A stretch of 64,000 nt of DNA from the NCBI GenBank assembly GCA_963790875.1, contig CAWBQT010000003.1:62001-126000 (forward strand). The letters are read 5' to 3'. Every line of letters starts with the position of its first letter. Positions within the stretch are counted from its first letter, which is position 1. Origin of the DNA: AP-15 sp963790875 (GTDB lineage: Bacteria; Pseudomonadota; Alphaproteobacteria; ATCC43930; CGMCC-115725). A program made the translations under genes and the position numbers. Below the pieces are notes generated by a model. It saw only the letters and a list, made by a program, of their open reading frames with translations, was not told the DNA's origin and searched no databases. Below, in pieces: positions 9,371-18,953 of the stretch.

Positions 9371-9865
9371 TTGAAGTCATGGCGCGCCCGGGTTGGGGCC
9401 GAGGCGATCGTCGTTCTCGGTTGTGGCGTCCGCTCGCGGCTCGTACGACGGGTCGAGCGCGGCGTAAGCCTCTATCATGCCGACGCGGCGCCGCTCTTGC
9501 TGTTGTCGGGCGGCGGCCGCGGCGCCGAGCCCGAGGCGGTCGTCATGCGGCGCCTCGCGCTGGCGGCGGCGGTTCCGGAAGAAGCGCTTCTCGTCGAACC
9601 TCATTCGCGCAACACCTGGGAAAACGCCTGCGAGAGCGCTCGACTGCTGCGGCAGCGGGGACTGCGCCGCGTCGTGCTCGTCAGCGACCGGACGCACCTG
9701 CCGCGGGCCGCATTGCTGTTTCGCCTCGCCGGCCTCGAGATCGCCGATTGGGACGGCGTTCCGCCGCATTCGCCGATCTGCGAGTTGGCGGCCATAATCC
9801 GCGAGATCGCGGCGTTGCCGAAAAGTCTCGCCCGCGCCGGATGGCACCGTTCGTTTCAGCGCTGA
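9371..9865 (+). CDS. YdcF/DUF218-family protein
   Basis: A 164-residue DUF218 domain protein. Seen are AIVVLGCGV at the start of the Rossmann-like core, LLLLSGGG, the EAVVMRRLAL helix, PHSRNTWENA (the family's S-R-N/T-T-x-E-N motif) and RRVVLVSDRTHLPRA. It lacks the N-terminal membrane segments of the longer SanA/ElyC-type members, so it is probably cytosolic. Some relatives act in cell-envelope maintenance; the biochemical role is unknown. TTG at 9371 with GAGGG about 5 nt upstream is the likeliest start. Its 3' end overlaps the convergent transporter gene by 10 nt. Confidence 0.78.
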   Translation: MKSWRARVGAEAIVVLGCGVRSRLVRRVERGVSLYHADAAPLLLLSGGGRGAEPEAVVMRRLALAAAVPEEALLVEPHSRNTWENACESARLLRQRGLRRVVLVSDRTHLPRAALLFRLAGLEIADWDGVPPHSPICELAAIIREIAALPKSLARAGWHRSFQR

Positions 9866-11202
9866 GCTGCGTCGGCGGCGCGACGGCGCGGCAGAACAGC
9901 GGCAAAACCGGGCAGGACGCGCCACAACCAGAGGGCGACCGCGGTCGTCGCGACCCCTGTCAGCAGAAACAGTCCGGCGCTGCCGACCCCGGCGGCGCCG
10001 AGCGCGGCCATCGTGATCGCCGCGCCAACCATCGCCGCGGCGTTGACGACATTGTTGGCGGCAATCGCTTGTGCCCGCCGGTGACGTGGCGTCGCCGCCT
10101 GCAGCAGCACATAGAGCGGCAGGATAAAGACGCCGCCCGTCACCGCGACGCCGAGAAGATCGGTGAGGATATGCCAATGCGCCGGTGCCGCAAGAAAGGC
10201 ACCGAGCCCGACAAGATCGCCGCCGGCAGCCGGCGCCGGGCTCGCGAACCAGAGATCGATCGAGAACAAGCCGACGCCGAGCGCACCCAGCGGCACCGTC
10301 CAGGCGCCGAACCGACCCCCGGCGAACCGGCTGCAAATCAGCGATCCGAGGCCGATGCCCAGCGAGAACACGGTCAGGAACAACGTGACGACTGCCGCTT
10401 CGGCGCCGAGGGAAAATCGGACGTAGCCCGGGAATTGGGTCAAGTAGACGACGCCGACGAGCCAGAACCAGGAGATGCCGAGGATCGCGCGAAACGGGAT
10501 CGGGTCGGCGGCGGCCTCGCGGATCACCCGCGCTGTCGCGGCGCCGAGGTTCCAGGTCGCGGCGCCGGCCGGCGAAGCGCCGCCGGTCGGCGGGACGAGG
10601 AGGCTCGACGCGGCGGCGGCGAGCGCCACCGCGACGATCAGCGCCGCAACGAGTGGGGCGCCGTGCCGACCGGCGATCAGCACCCCGGCAATCGTGCCGA
10701 GCAGGATCGCGACATAGGTGCCGCTTTCGACAAGCGCATTGCCGAGCACCAGCTCCCCTGGCTGCAGGAGATCCGGCAGGATCGCGTATTTGAGCGGGCC
10801 GAAGGCCGCCGCCTCGATCCCCATGGTGCAGAGCAGCGCCAGAAGCAGGGCGGTGCTGTGGGCCAGCACGCCTGCCGCGGCGACCAACATCACCGCAATT
10901 TCGGAGAGTTTGATCAGTCGGATCAGCCAGGCCTTGTCGTACCGGTCGGCGAGCTGGCCGGCGGTCGCCGAAAACAGGAAGAACGGCAGGATGAAGAGCC
11001 CGCCGGCGAGCGGGATCAGGATTTCCGCCGACATCCCGGAGCCCGGATCGGCGCGATAGGCGATCATCAGCACCAGCGCGTTCTTGACCGCGTTGTCGTT
11101 GAAGGCCGAGAGGAACTGCGCTGCAAAGAGCGGCCCGAACCGGCGCGCGGCGAGCAGCGCGAACGCCCCCGCCGGTTCCGTCTGCGCCGGTGTCGCCGTC
11201 AT
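9856..11202 (-). CDS. MFS transporter, LplT (lysophospholipid transporter)-like
   Basis: A 448-residue major facilitator with about 12 hydrophobic segments. The N-terminal FGPLFAAQFLSAFNDNAVKNAL matches the start of LplT-type lysophospholipid flippases (FND-N-x-K), followed by AGQLADRYDK (loop 2-3) and AFGPLKYAILPDLL, also characteristic of this group. In E. coli LplT works with the acyltransferase Aas, and in many alphaproteobacteria the transporter is fused to a PlsC-type acyltransferase; here it stands alone and no acyltransferase is nearby. The substrate assignment is therefore family-based inference. Confidence 0.82.
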   Translation of the reverse strand: MTATPAQTEPAGAFALLAARRFGPLFAAQFLSAFNDNAVKNALVLMIAYRADPGSGMSAEILIPLAGGLFILPFFLFSATAGQLADRYDKAWLIRLIKLSEIAVMLVAAAGVLAHSTALLLALLCTMGIEAAAFGPLKYAILPDLLQPGELVLGNALVESGTYVAILLGTIAGVLIAGRHGAPLVAALIVAVALAAAASSLLVPPTGGASPAGAATWNLGAATARVIREAAADPIPFRAILGISWFWLVGVVYLTQFPGYVRFSLGAEAAVVTLFLTVFSLGIGLGSLICSRFAGGRFGAWTVPLGALGVGLFSIDLWFASPAPAAGGDLVGLGAFLAAPAHWHILTDLLGVAVTGGVFILPLYVLLQAATPRHRRAQAIAANNVVNAAAMVGAAITMAALGAAGVGSAGLFLLTGVATTAVALWLWRVLPGFAAVLPRRRAADAAQR

Positions 11203-11524
11203 CGCGCCTCTTTTGCACGTCCGACGGCGCGACGCGAGCGGTGTTCCGCGGCTGCGCCCGCGTTCATCAGAACCAACCGGGGCGCCGATTCGACCGGCAT
11301 CCCGCCGGAGGTAGACAAAGCGGAAGCGAGCGCCGACTTGCGCGTCGCACTCGGCGTCGAGCGCTTCGGCGTCGCCACCCGGCTCTGAACCCCTGATCGG
11401 GTCGCGCGAGCGCCGCTTCGGACGAATTGGGGCAGGAAAACGACGTCGGCGGACCTAGGGTAAGGGTGAGGGTGAAGGGCCTCACCGACGGCAGAAACTC
11501 GGTGAAAAGGGACGGCGCGGGTAA
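11203..11524. other. intergenic, no gene seen
   Basis: 322 nt between the LplT-like start and the HD-domain gene stop. All open frames are short and dissimilar to known proteins. A purine-rich stretch with repeated GGGTGAGGGTGA-like units lies at about 11455-11480. The promoter of the transporter should lie near its right-hand start (about 11203-11300). Confidence 0.5.
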
Positions 11525-12286
11525 TTACAGGTATTTCGCCGGTCGGATCATCGCCCGCCACATATGCGCGACCGGACTATTGTCGAAGCCGAGGCCCTGC
11601 TCCGGCTGCTTGAAATTGCGGCCGACGATGTCGGTGAACTCTGCGAGTTCGACATGCACATTGGGATCGAACGAGTAGATGTCATGCACGGTGATCTGCC
11701 GGCCCGACATATACCATTTGTGGTCGCGCATCCGCTTGTAGTCCTCCTCGATATAGGAATCGGGACGATAGTCGGGGCCGAAGGCGGCGACGTAGGATTG
11801 CGGATATTCGTAGCCGACCAACTCGTCGGAGTAGAAACGCAGCACCTGGTGCGCCCGGATCGCCCAGGTCACCTCCTCGTCGACATAGGGCTCGACGAGC
11901 TGCGCGCCCCAATAGCCGTGGTCGCCGCGAATGAAGCCGATCGTCGAAATGTCGTGCAACAGGCAGGCAAGTACCATCTTTTCGGGGAGACCGGCCCTGA
12001 CCGCGTGCCTGGCGCTTTGCAGCAGGTGCATGCACGGGCCGAAGCGACATTTGAAGAAATCCATCAACGTCGGCTTTTCCGGCATCGCCGGCAGGCGCGG
12101 GTCGTCGCCCATCAGGACGCGCGCGTTCGGATTGTCCTTCATCAGCGCGCCGGCATTCGGCGGCGGGCTCATGTCGCCCTCGGCCGTGCTGTAGAGGCGC
12201 GATTTGATGACGATGTAGTCGAGGTCTCGCACCATCTTGGCTTCAAGCGCATCGGCGCGCTGCGACAGGGGCATCGTGTCGTTCAC
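11525..12286 (-). CDS. HD-domain protein of unknown function
   Basis: 253 residues. The core shows the HD-superfamily pattern: HLLQSARHAV, VLACLLHDIS (the HD pair), then GDHGYWGAQLVEPYV and AIRAHQVLRFY supplying further His. The protein therefore probably binds one or two metal ions. The ligand spacing and the compact single-domain form resemble phosphohydrolases and the PhnZ-type mixed-valent di-iron oxygenases; the sequence does not decide between them. The start at 12286 lies just inside a purine-rich leader (GGAGACATCCGG). It is flanked by an unrelated transporter and a signalling cluster, so context gives no substrate. Confidence 0.65.
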   Translation of the reverse strand: MNDTMPLSQRADALEAKMVRDLDYIVIKSRLYSTAEGDMSPPPNAGALMKDNPNARVLMGDDPRLPAMPEKPTLMDFFKCRFGPCMHLLQSARHAVRAGLPEKMVLACLLHDISTIGFIRGDHGYWGAQLVEPYVDEEVTWAIRAHQVLRFYSDELVGYEYPQSYVAAFGPDYRPDSYIEEDYKRMRDHKWYMSGRQITVHDIYSFDPNVHVELAEFTDIVGRNFKQPEQGLGFDNSPVAHMWRAMIRPAKYL

Positions 12287-12440
12287 CGGATGTCTCCTCC
12301 GTTTCTGGCTTATCGCGAGCCTAACAGAACGCCGGCGGCATCGGCATGTCCATTCGTTATCGCCTGCGCCGGCGGTCGGCTGCGGCTAAAGTCGGGGCAT
12401 CTCGCCAACGAGGAGCTGCCGTATTTCTGCGCCGAGTGCT

Positions 12441-12845
12441 TTACTCGTCTGCTGAGCTGACGGCGCTGGCTAAGCCCTCGATCGTGCTAGCCAGCAGCTC
12501 GATCCGGTTCAGCAACACCTCGGGATCAAAGGGCTTGGCGATGACGTCGTCGGCGCCCAGTTCGCGCGCCACTTTGAGCAGGTCGAGATTGCCCATCCGC
12601 CCCCCGCCGGAAATGGCGATGATCTTCGCCCTCGGACACTCCTTGCGTATCGCCATGATCGTGCCGAGGCCCTCCTGGTCGGGCATGATGATATCAGTCA
12701 CGACAAGATCCGGCTGTGCCTCGCGAAACAGGGCCAATCCCCGCAACCCGTCGCTGGCGGTGCGCACCTGGTGCCCGCCGAGCCTGAGGATCATTTCGAT
12801 ACTGCGCTGCACCAGCGGGTCGTCGTCGATCACGAGGATCTTCAC
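12441..12845 (-). CDS. stand-alone response-regulator receiver (first)
   Basis: A 134-residue CheY-like receiver with no output domain. MKILVIDDDPLV supplies the acidic pocket, PDLVVTDIIMPD the phospho-acceptor Asp, AIISGGG-like IIAISGGGR the conserved Ser/Thr switch position, and DDVIAKPFD the conserved Lys. It lies 71 nt after a second, clearly related receiver and downstream of a multi-PAS kinase on the same strand, so it is a likely phosphorylation target of that kinase. Without an output domain it must act by protein contact or as a phosphate sink. Confidence 0.88.
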   Translation of the reverse strand: MKILVIDDDPLVQRSIEMILRLGGHQVRTASDGLRGLALFREAQPDLVVTDIIMPDQEGLGTIMAIRKECPRAKIIAISGGGRMGNLDLLKVARELGADDVIAKPFDPEVLLNRIELLASTIEGLASAVSSADE

Positions 12846-12916
12846 GAGATTGCCGATCGATGGCTGTTGTTCATCGTGAGCGGAGTGGGCACCACATCGT
12901 CACCGATCCCGGTCCG

Positions 12917-13375
12917 CTACTGGCTTGTTCGGGCGGCGCCGCGCGACTGTTCGGCGAGCCGACCCAGTGCGGCGCCTGGGTCTTCCTCTGACGCTGCGGG
13001 CACCGGGGTTTCGCCACTCGCCAAACGGTCGATGCGCTGCAGAAGCGCCCGCGCCTCGAACGGCTTTCTGATGACATCGGCAGCACCGAGAGCAAGTGCG
13101 GCTTCCAGAACGTCGACATTATCGACGCGGCCGCCGCCCGACATTGCGATGATCTTCGCCTCCACGCATTCGCGGCGGATCATCGTGATCGTGACGAGCC
13201 CGTCCTGCTCAGGCATGATGATGTCGGTCACGACGATGTCAGGCTTCTCAAGGCGAAAACGCTCCATCCCGCGGCGGCCGTCGCTCTCGGTAGACACCTG
13301 GTGTCCACCCGATTTGAGCATCACTTCGACGGTGCGCCGCACCAGCCTGTCGTCGTCGATCACGAGGATGTTCAT
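12917..13375 (-). CDS. stand-alone response-regulator receiver (second)
   Basis: 152 residues: a receiver (MNILVIDDDRLV, PDIVVTDIIMPE, IIAMSGGGR, ADVIRKPFE) plus about 30 Ala/Gly-rich residues with no known domain. It shares the unusual ISGGGR-x-x-N-x-D segment and overall sequence with the receiver just downstream, so the pair looks like a tandem duplication. Only 26 nt separate its start from the stop of the upstream kinase gene, which supports one transcript: kinase, receiver, receiver. Confidence 0.88.
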   Translation of the reverse strand: MNILVIDDDRLVRRTVEVMLKSGGHQVSTESDGRRGMERFRLEKPDIVVTDIIMPEQDGLVTITMIRRECVEAKIIAMSGGGRVDNVDVLEAALALGAADVIRKPFEARALLQRIDRLASGETPVPAASEEDPGAALGRLAEQSRGAARTSQ

Positions 13376-13401
13376 GGGAGAATGCGCCTTCGTCCACCGC
13401 G

Positions 13402-16400
13402 TCAGGCCGCGGCAAGTGTTGCCGTCGCGTCCCGGGCCGCGCCGGCGGCCATCGCGTCTACCGGCAGGGTGATGGTGAACCTGGTGCCCTTACGAGGCGC
13501 GCTCTCGACCTCGATTCGACCGCCATGGTCAGAGACGATGCCGTGAACGACCGACAGCCCAAGCCCGGTGCCTTGGCCGACTTCCTTGGTCGTAAAGAAT
13601 GGCTCGAACACGCGTTCGAGAGTTTGGGCATCCATCCCGCAGCCGGTGTCGGCTACCCACAGCCGCACCCACCCGTCTCCCGCATCTTCTTCGCTCTTGA
13701 CGGCAGCAAGACCGACGGTGATGGAGCCTGACGCCGCGCCGATCGCGTGCGCTGCGTTGGTCACCAGGTTGACAACCACCTGGTTAAGCTCGTCGGCGTC
13801 GGCCAGTATCGGCGGGGTTGGGACGATTTCTTCGTTGATCCGAGCCGTTGCGGGAAGCGTCATCCGCAACATCTGCAAGGACTGGCGTATAACATCGGCG
13901 AGGTCGATGCGGGCCTTCAGACGGTCTTGCTTTCGACTGAACGACAGTATGCTTTGGACAAGGTTGCGGGCCCGATCGCTCGCCTCGACGATGAGCTCGA
14001 AAACCTCGCGGTCGTCGCTTTCGGACGGCAGCCCTTTTAGCATCATCTTGGCCAACGAGTTGATCGGCATCAACGCGTTGTTGAGCTCATGCGCGACCCC
14101 GCCGGCCAAGGTGCCGAGCGCTTCGAGCTTCTGGGAGTGCTGGAGCTGCTTCTGCAGCTCGCGCTGCTTCGCTTCAGCGGCGCGCGCTTCGGTTACATCG
14201 TGCATCGTCCCGAGCATGCGAGTTGGCTTGCCGCTGTCGTCGTAAATCAGCTCGGTTTCGCGATAGATGTGGCGAAGCTCTCCGTCGGGACGCCGAATGC
14301 GGTACGCGAAGGGCTCGGGACAAATACCCTTGGCAATTTGTTCGCGTGCCACCAGCAACTTTCCTCGGTCCTCGGGCACGATAAGTTGAATGAAATTTTC
14401 GGCCGATACGTCGAAGGTCTTCGGGTCCACCCCGAGTATTCGATACATCTCGTCGGAGAATTCGGCGTGATCGGTAGCGATATCGAGGACGATGCTGCCC
14501 ATATGGGCAATGCGCTGCGCCCGCTTCAAATTTTCCATCGTCTCGCGCAACCGCGCTTCCGCGGCGCGCGCCTCGGTCACATCGTGCAGGGTCCCGATAA
14601 TACGCACGGGCTTGCCGCTTTCGTCGCGGATCAATTCGGTCTCGCGGTAGAGATGGCGAACTTCGCCGTCAGGCCGGCGAATGCGGTACTCGAAAGGTTC
14701 GGGACAGACGCTGGCGGCGAGTTGCCCGCGCGTGGCGAGGATGATCCGGCGATCCTCGGGTAGAACCATCGACAGGAAATTTTCGGTGGTCGGAATGAAC
14801 TCGTTCTTGTCGAGGCCAAAGATCCGGTAGCTTTCGTCCGACCATTCGGCATGGTCGGTCGTCAGGTCGCGCGCGTCGCTGCCGGTGTGCGCTAGGCGCT
14901 GGGCATGCTCGAGGATGTCCATTGTCTCGCGCAGCCGAGCTTCGGCCGCCTTGATTTCCGTGACATCCTTGAAGGTGACGATACGCCGGACCGGACGCCC
15001 GTTCGGATCGGTTTCGAAGGCATTCTCGCGGTAGACGGTCCGCACCGCGCCGTCCGAACGCACGATCCGATATTCCAGAGGCGGTGCCGGAGCCCCAGCC
15101 AAGGCGGCCTGCTCCGCGGCTGCCTTCACTTTCGCCTTGTCGTCCGTGTGGACAAACTTCCGGAAATATTCGACGGAAGGTTCGATGGTATCGCGGTCGA
15201 CACCGAAGATCGCACAGGCACCCGCCGACCAATCGAATAGCCCGGTCGTAAGGTCCATCGTCGTGTGGCCGATACCGGCAATTCGCTGTACCCGATCGAG
15301 TTGGTCGATCGCACGGCGGAGCTGCGCCTCCTTCGCTTTCAATTCGGTGATGTCTTTGAAGATCACGACGCGAGCGATCGCCCGGCCGTTCGCATCCCGT
15401 TTGACGACATTCTCGCGATAGACGACCCGTTCCGTCCCATCCCGTCGGATGATGCGATATTCGATCGGTGGTGCGGCGATGCCGGACGCATGCGCTTGCG
15501 CCGCGGCCTCGTTGACGGCAGGAAGATCATCGGGGTGGATAAAACTGCGAAGATAATCAAAACTGGGCTCGACCTCCGCTGGTTCGACGCCAAAAATCGC
15601 GCGGGCTTCCGCGGACCACACGATGCTTTCGGCGTCAATGTTCACCTCCATGGTGCCGAGGCCGGCGATTCGCTGAATGTTGTTGAGGTCTTCGGTCAGC
15701 TGCCGCAGTTGAATCTCGGTTTGCTTGAGGAGGGTGATGTCAACGCGCAATCCTGCCGTGCCCCCGTTGCGCATGCGGCGTTCGGTAACCATCAGAAAAC
15801 GCCCATCGGACAGTCGCAGCTCGAGGGCACCAGACAGGTCACGATGTGCCGCCAGTCGCTCGGCAATCCATTCTGCTTCGCGGCCCACCGCATCGGAAAT
15901 GCCGCTGCGGGCCGCGTCGTGCATGACGTCTGCAAATGGCCGGCCTGGCGTGAGGATCGCCCCGCTCTCTGCGTAAAGTCTTCGGTAGGGTTCGTTGCAC
16001 AATACCAAATGGTCGTTGCGATCGAAGATGACAAAAGCTTCCGAAATGCTGTCGACGGCGTCTTGCAGGGTTTCCTGCACCTCGCGCAATTCGCCCTCGA
16101 TCTGCTCGCGACGGGAGATATCGGCTTCGAGAAGCCGGTTTGCGTCAGCCAGTTTTTTACGCTCGGCGGCGAGCTCACCCGCATGTCGGGCGCGGGTCCG
16201 GATCTCCCAGATCAGGTAAAGGCACAAGCCCACCACGAGCAATGTCGCGATGCCGGCGGTCTCGAAGAGCATCCTTTGTTGCGCGCGGGGCGCGGCAAGG
16301 ATATCCGCGGTGCCGAGAGCCGCGATGGCCGCCAGCTGGTAGTTGCTGACGCGCCGGAATGAAACCAGCCGTTCGATGCCGTCGATAGGGCTCCTATCCG

Positions 16401-17196
16401 TATGAAAACCCTCGGTCGCGCCGCTCGTCAGCGCCGCGATAATGCGCCGGCCGGGCATGGTTTCACCGATTGCGGCAAGCCCGTCCGGGGCGTCGCGGGT
16501 AAAGCGGGCGCGAATGACTTTGTCAAACCCCAGAAGAGCGAGGGTGCCCTGCCGGCCGAGTTCCAGAACCTCGGTGAGACCCGTCAGCCGTCCAGGCGAC
16601 AGCGAAAACACGATAATATCGAGGAGCTTGCCGTCCCGGCCGTCTACGCGCCGGGTGATATTGAGCACGGTCTTGCCGGAAACCCGGCCGACGACTGGCT
16701 TGCCGATGAAAATCCCTCGGGTCTGTCGATCGAGATGGACGCGAACGTGCTCGCGGTCACGCAAATCGATCGGTTTGGGGTGCGGGTCGAGCGTAGTCGC
16801 AAGCAAACGGCCATCGGGACCGATCACGCCGACCTGGATCGTCGCCAGGGAAACGATCGGTATCTGGTGTACCCAGTCCGCGATGTTGTGCGGATCTTCA
16901 CCGGCTTGCAGGCGTCGGGCGATGATGTCCATGGCGTCGGCGACGCCATCGAGGTTGCGGCCGACCTCGTCGGCGAAGGTGGCGGCCAGGTTGTGGCCCT
17001 CGGCGCGCGCATGGTCGATTGCGGCCTCCCGCGTATCGCGGATTGAACTGATCACCACAATCCACAGCGCAACGATCACCAGGGCGCCGACCACCACGAT
17101 GCCGGCGCTGGTGGTCTGCAGCCGTGCCTTGGGGTCGTTGGCGAATGGGTTGGGCAAGCCGGTTCCTGCGAATGTGACGCACCATTTTGCCGGCAT
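13402..17196 (-). CDS. membrane sensor histidine kinase with dCache-like sensor and five PAS domains
   Basis: 1264 residues. A first membrane segment (about 30-52) and a second (about 310-330, GIATLLVVGLCLYLIW) bracket a roughly 250-residue extracytoplasmic region resembling a Cache sensor. In the cytoplasm there are five PAS units between about 375 and 1015. The last four are tandem PAS-PAC units with the repeated EYRI-R-RDG-x-x-R-x-x-YRE signature; units 4 and 5 are especially alike. HisKA has GGVAHELNNALMP (phospho-acceptor His) and HATPase_c has NLVTNAAHAI, VADTGCGMD and GTGLGLSVVHGI. No receiver is fused, but two receivers follow immediately. The signal sensed cannot be inferred. Confidence 0.92.
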   Translation of the reverse strand: MPAKWCVTFAGTGLPNPFANDPKARLQTTSAGIVVVGALVIVALWIVVISSIRDTREAAIDHARAEGHNLAATFADEVGRNLDGVADAMDIIARRLQAGEDPHNIADWVHQIPIVSLATIQVGVIGPDGRLLATTLDPHPKPIDLRDREHVRVHLDRQTRGIFIGKPVVGRVSGKTVLNITRRVDGRDGKLLDIIVFSLSPGRLTGLTEVLELGRQGTLALLGFDKVIRARFTRDAPDGLAAIGETMPGRRIIAALTSGATEGFHTDRSPIDGIERLVSFRRVSNYQLAAIAALGTADILAAPRAQQRMLFETAGIATLLVVGLCLYLIWEIRTRARHAGELAAERKKLADANRLLEADISRREQIEGELREVQETLQDAVDSISEAFVIFDRNDHLVLCNEPYRRLYAESGAILTPGRPFADVMHDAARSGISDAVGREAEWIAERLAAHRDLSGALELRLSDGRFLMVTERRMRNGGTAGLRVDITLLKQTEIQLRQLTEDLNNIQRIAGLGTMEVNIDAESIVWSAEARAIFGVEPAEVEPSFDYLRSFIHPDDLPAVNEAAAQAHASGIAAPPIEYRIIRRDGTERVVYRENVVKRDANGRAIARVVIFKDITELKAKEAQLRRAIDQLDRVQRIAGIGHTTMDLTTGLFDWSAGACAIFGVDRDTIEPSVEYFRKFVHTDDKAKVKAAAEQAALAGAPAPPLEYRIVRSDGAVRTVYRENAFETDPNGRPVRRIVTFKDVTEIKAAEARLRETMDILEHAQRLAHTGSDARDLTTDHAEWSDESYRIFGLDKNEFIPTTENFLSMVLPEDRRIILATRGQLAASVCPEPFEYRIRRPDGEVRHLYRETELIRDESGKPVRIIGTLHDVTEARAAEARLRETMENLKRAQRIAHMGSIVLDIATDHAEFSDEMYRILGVDPKTFDVSAENFIQLIVPEDRGKLLVAREQIAKGICPEPFAYRIRRPDGELRHIYRETELIYDDSGKPTRMLGTMHDVTEARAAEAKQRELQKQLQHSQKLEALGTLAGGVAHELNNALMPINSLAKMMLKGLPSESDDREVFELIVEASDRARNLVQSILSFSRKQDRLKARIDLADVIRQSLQMLRMTLPATARINEEIVPTPPILADADELNQVVVNLVTNAAHAIGAASGSITVGLAAVKSEEDAGDGWVRLWVADTGCGMDAQTLERVFEPFFTTKEVGQGTGLGLSVVHGIVSDHGGRIEVESAPRKGTRFTITLPVDAMAAGAARDATATLAAA

Positions 17197-17318
17197 ACAG
17201 TTAACGATAGGCTTAACGGCATCGTCCCCTTCGACAGGGGGGCGTATTGCTGGAATGCTGCGGCGGGCGCGGCTGGTAGCGCCGCCCCTTGGGTTTCCGA
17301 AGACGAGAGGATTTCGGC

Positions 17319-18392
17319 ATGCGTGCGATGCAGATCGTCGAATGGGGCAAGCCGCTCGAAGCGCGCGACTATCCAGATCCCGCGCCGCAAGGCGAGGAGG
17401 TACTGATGCGCGTCCAGGCGGCTGGCGTCTGCCACAGCGACGTGCATATCTGGGACGGGCATTTCGATCTCGGCGGCGGCCGGCAAATCTCGCTCGCGTC
17501 GCGCGGCGTTCATCTGCCCTTCACGATGGGGCACGAGATCGCCGGCGAGGTCGCCGCACTCGGCCCCGATGCCGCCGGGGTCGCCGTCGGCGACAAGGTC
17601 GTCGCCTATCCGTGGATCGGCTGCGGCGAATGCGCCGTGTGCCGCAAGGGCGAGGAACTGCTCTGCCTGAACCCGCGCACCCTTGGGGCGCGGGTCGCCG
17701 GCGGCTACGCGACGCATGTGATCGTGCCGCACGGCCGCTATTTGCTGCCGCATCCCGGAGTGCCGCAGGCGCTCGCCGCGACCTATGCCTGCTCGGGCAT
17801 CACCGCCTTCTCGGCGCTCAAAAAGACGCGCAGCCATCTCGGCCCCGAAGACCATTTGGTGATCATTGGGGCGGGCGGCGTCGGCGGCAGCGCCGTGCAC
17901 ATCGCGCCCGCCGCCGTCGCCGGCAAGGTCGTTGTCGCCGATATCGACGCGCAAAAGCGCGCGCACGCCCGCCAGATGGGCGCTGTGGCGACGATCGACA
18001 ACGCGGCGCCGGACGCGGTCAAACAGGTGATGACGGCCACATCAGGCGGCGCCGCCGCCGCGATCGACTTCGTCGGCTCGCCGCAGACGATGGAGTTCGG
18101 CGTCAGCATCCTGCGAAAAGGCGGCAAGCTCGTCATGGTCGGGCTCTACGGCGGCGCCCACCCGATTTCGACCGTGCTCTTCCCGTTCAAGATGATGACG
18201 ATCGAGGGTTCCTATGTCGGCACGCTCGACGATTTGCACGAGCTGCTCGCCCTCGTCCAATCCGGCAAGGTTGCGCCGATTCCGATCGAAACCCGGCCCG
18301 CCGAAGCGGCGAGTGAGGCACTCGCCGATTTGAAGCGCGGCGGCAAGATGCGCGGCCGCGTCGTCCTGCAGCACCGGCACGGGGGTCGATAA
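17319..18392 (+). CDS. zinc-dependent alcohol dehydrogenase (MDR superfamily)
   Basis: 357-residue medium-chain NAD(P)-dependent dehydrogenase. AGVCHSDVHIWDG carries the catalytic-zinc Cys; FTMGHEIAGEV the His-Glu pair; and CGECAVCRKGEELLC the four structural-zinc cysteines. VIIGAGGVGG is the Rossmann loop, followed by VVVADID, whose Asp favours NAD. ATG 17319 with GAGAGG about 9 nt upstream is chosen over a longer frame. The stop overlaps the start of the VOC gene by one base (TAATG), so translation is probably coupled and the two proteins may act in one pathway. Substrate unknown. Confidence 0.9.
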   Translation: MRAMQIVEWGKPLEARDYPDPAPQGEEVLMRVQAAGVCHSDVHIWDGHFDLGGGRQISLASRGVHLPFTMGHEIAGEVAALGPDAAGVAVGDKVVAYPWIGCGECAVCRKGEELLCLNPRTLGARVAGGYATHVIVPHGRYLLPHPGVPQALAATYACSGITAFSALKKTRSHLGPEDHLVIIGAGGVGGSAVHIAPAAVAGKVVVADIDAQKRAHARQMGAVATIDNAAPDAVKQVMTATSGGAAAAIDFVGSPQTMEFGVSILRKGGKLVMVGLYGGAHPISTVLFPFKMMTIEGSYVGTLDDLHELLALVQSGKVAPIPIETRPAEAASEALADLKRGGKMRGRVVLQHRHGGR

Positions 18393-18811
18393 TGAGCAAT
18401 CCGACGTTCGAATTCGACCACGTCCACATCATCAGCGAGAACCCCAGGGCGTCGGCCGAGTGGTATGTCGAGATGTTCGGCGCGACGATCGCCAAGGACA
18501 CCGTCGCCCGCGGCGCGCCGCAGATCTTTGTCGATCTCGGCGGGATGACGATCCTGATCCGCGGCCGCCGGCCGGGCAAAATGCCGGCGCCGGCGCGGCC
18601 GATCCGGCAATATGCCGATTTCTCGAGCCACAACGCCTGGGGAACCGACCATTTCGGGTTCCGCTACCGCGGCGACCTCGCGGCGTTCCACGCCGTGCTC
18701 GCCGCCAAGGGCGCCATCTTCCCGGTCGAACTCAAACGCGGCGTCGGCGGCAGCCTGTTGTGCTACGTCGCCGCCCCTGACGGCGTGAGCATCGAACTGA
18801 TGCAGTACTGA
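18392..18811 (+). CDS. VOC-family (glyoxalase/bleomycin-resistance fold) protein
   Basis: 139 residues forming one vicinal-oxygen-chelate module: FDHVHIISENP with a first metal-ligand His near the N-terminus, SAEWYVEMFGA, a mid-protein GTDHFGFRY supplying a second His, and DGVSIELMQY with the usual C-terminal Glu. Members include dioxygenases, isomerases and epimerases of small organic substrates. It starts on the last base of the alcohol dehydrogenase stop codon, so joint function is inferred. Exact reaction unknown. Confidence 0.85.
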   Translation: MSNPTFEFDHVHIISENPRASAEWYVEMFGATIAKDTVARGAPQIFVDLGGMTILIRGRRPGKMPAPARPIRQYADFSSHNAWGTDHFGFRYRGDLAAFHAVLAAKGAIFPVELKRGVGGSLLCYVAAPDGVSIELMQY

Positions 18812-18953
18812 GCTCCGGCAGTCGGCCCCGTCCCTCGGTTGACTGCTCGGTCGAACCAGCCCAACCTCGATGCAAGCGGCGCGAGTTTGGGCCGTCGGCC
18901 GCCGGCGCAAAAAAGCAACAGAGCCCGCCCGCTCGGACGAGGAGGAAAGAGCC

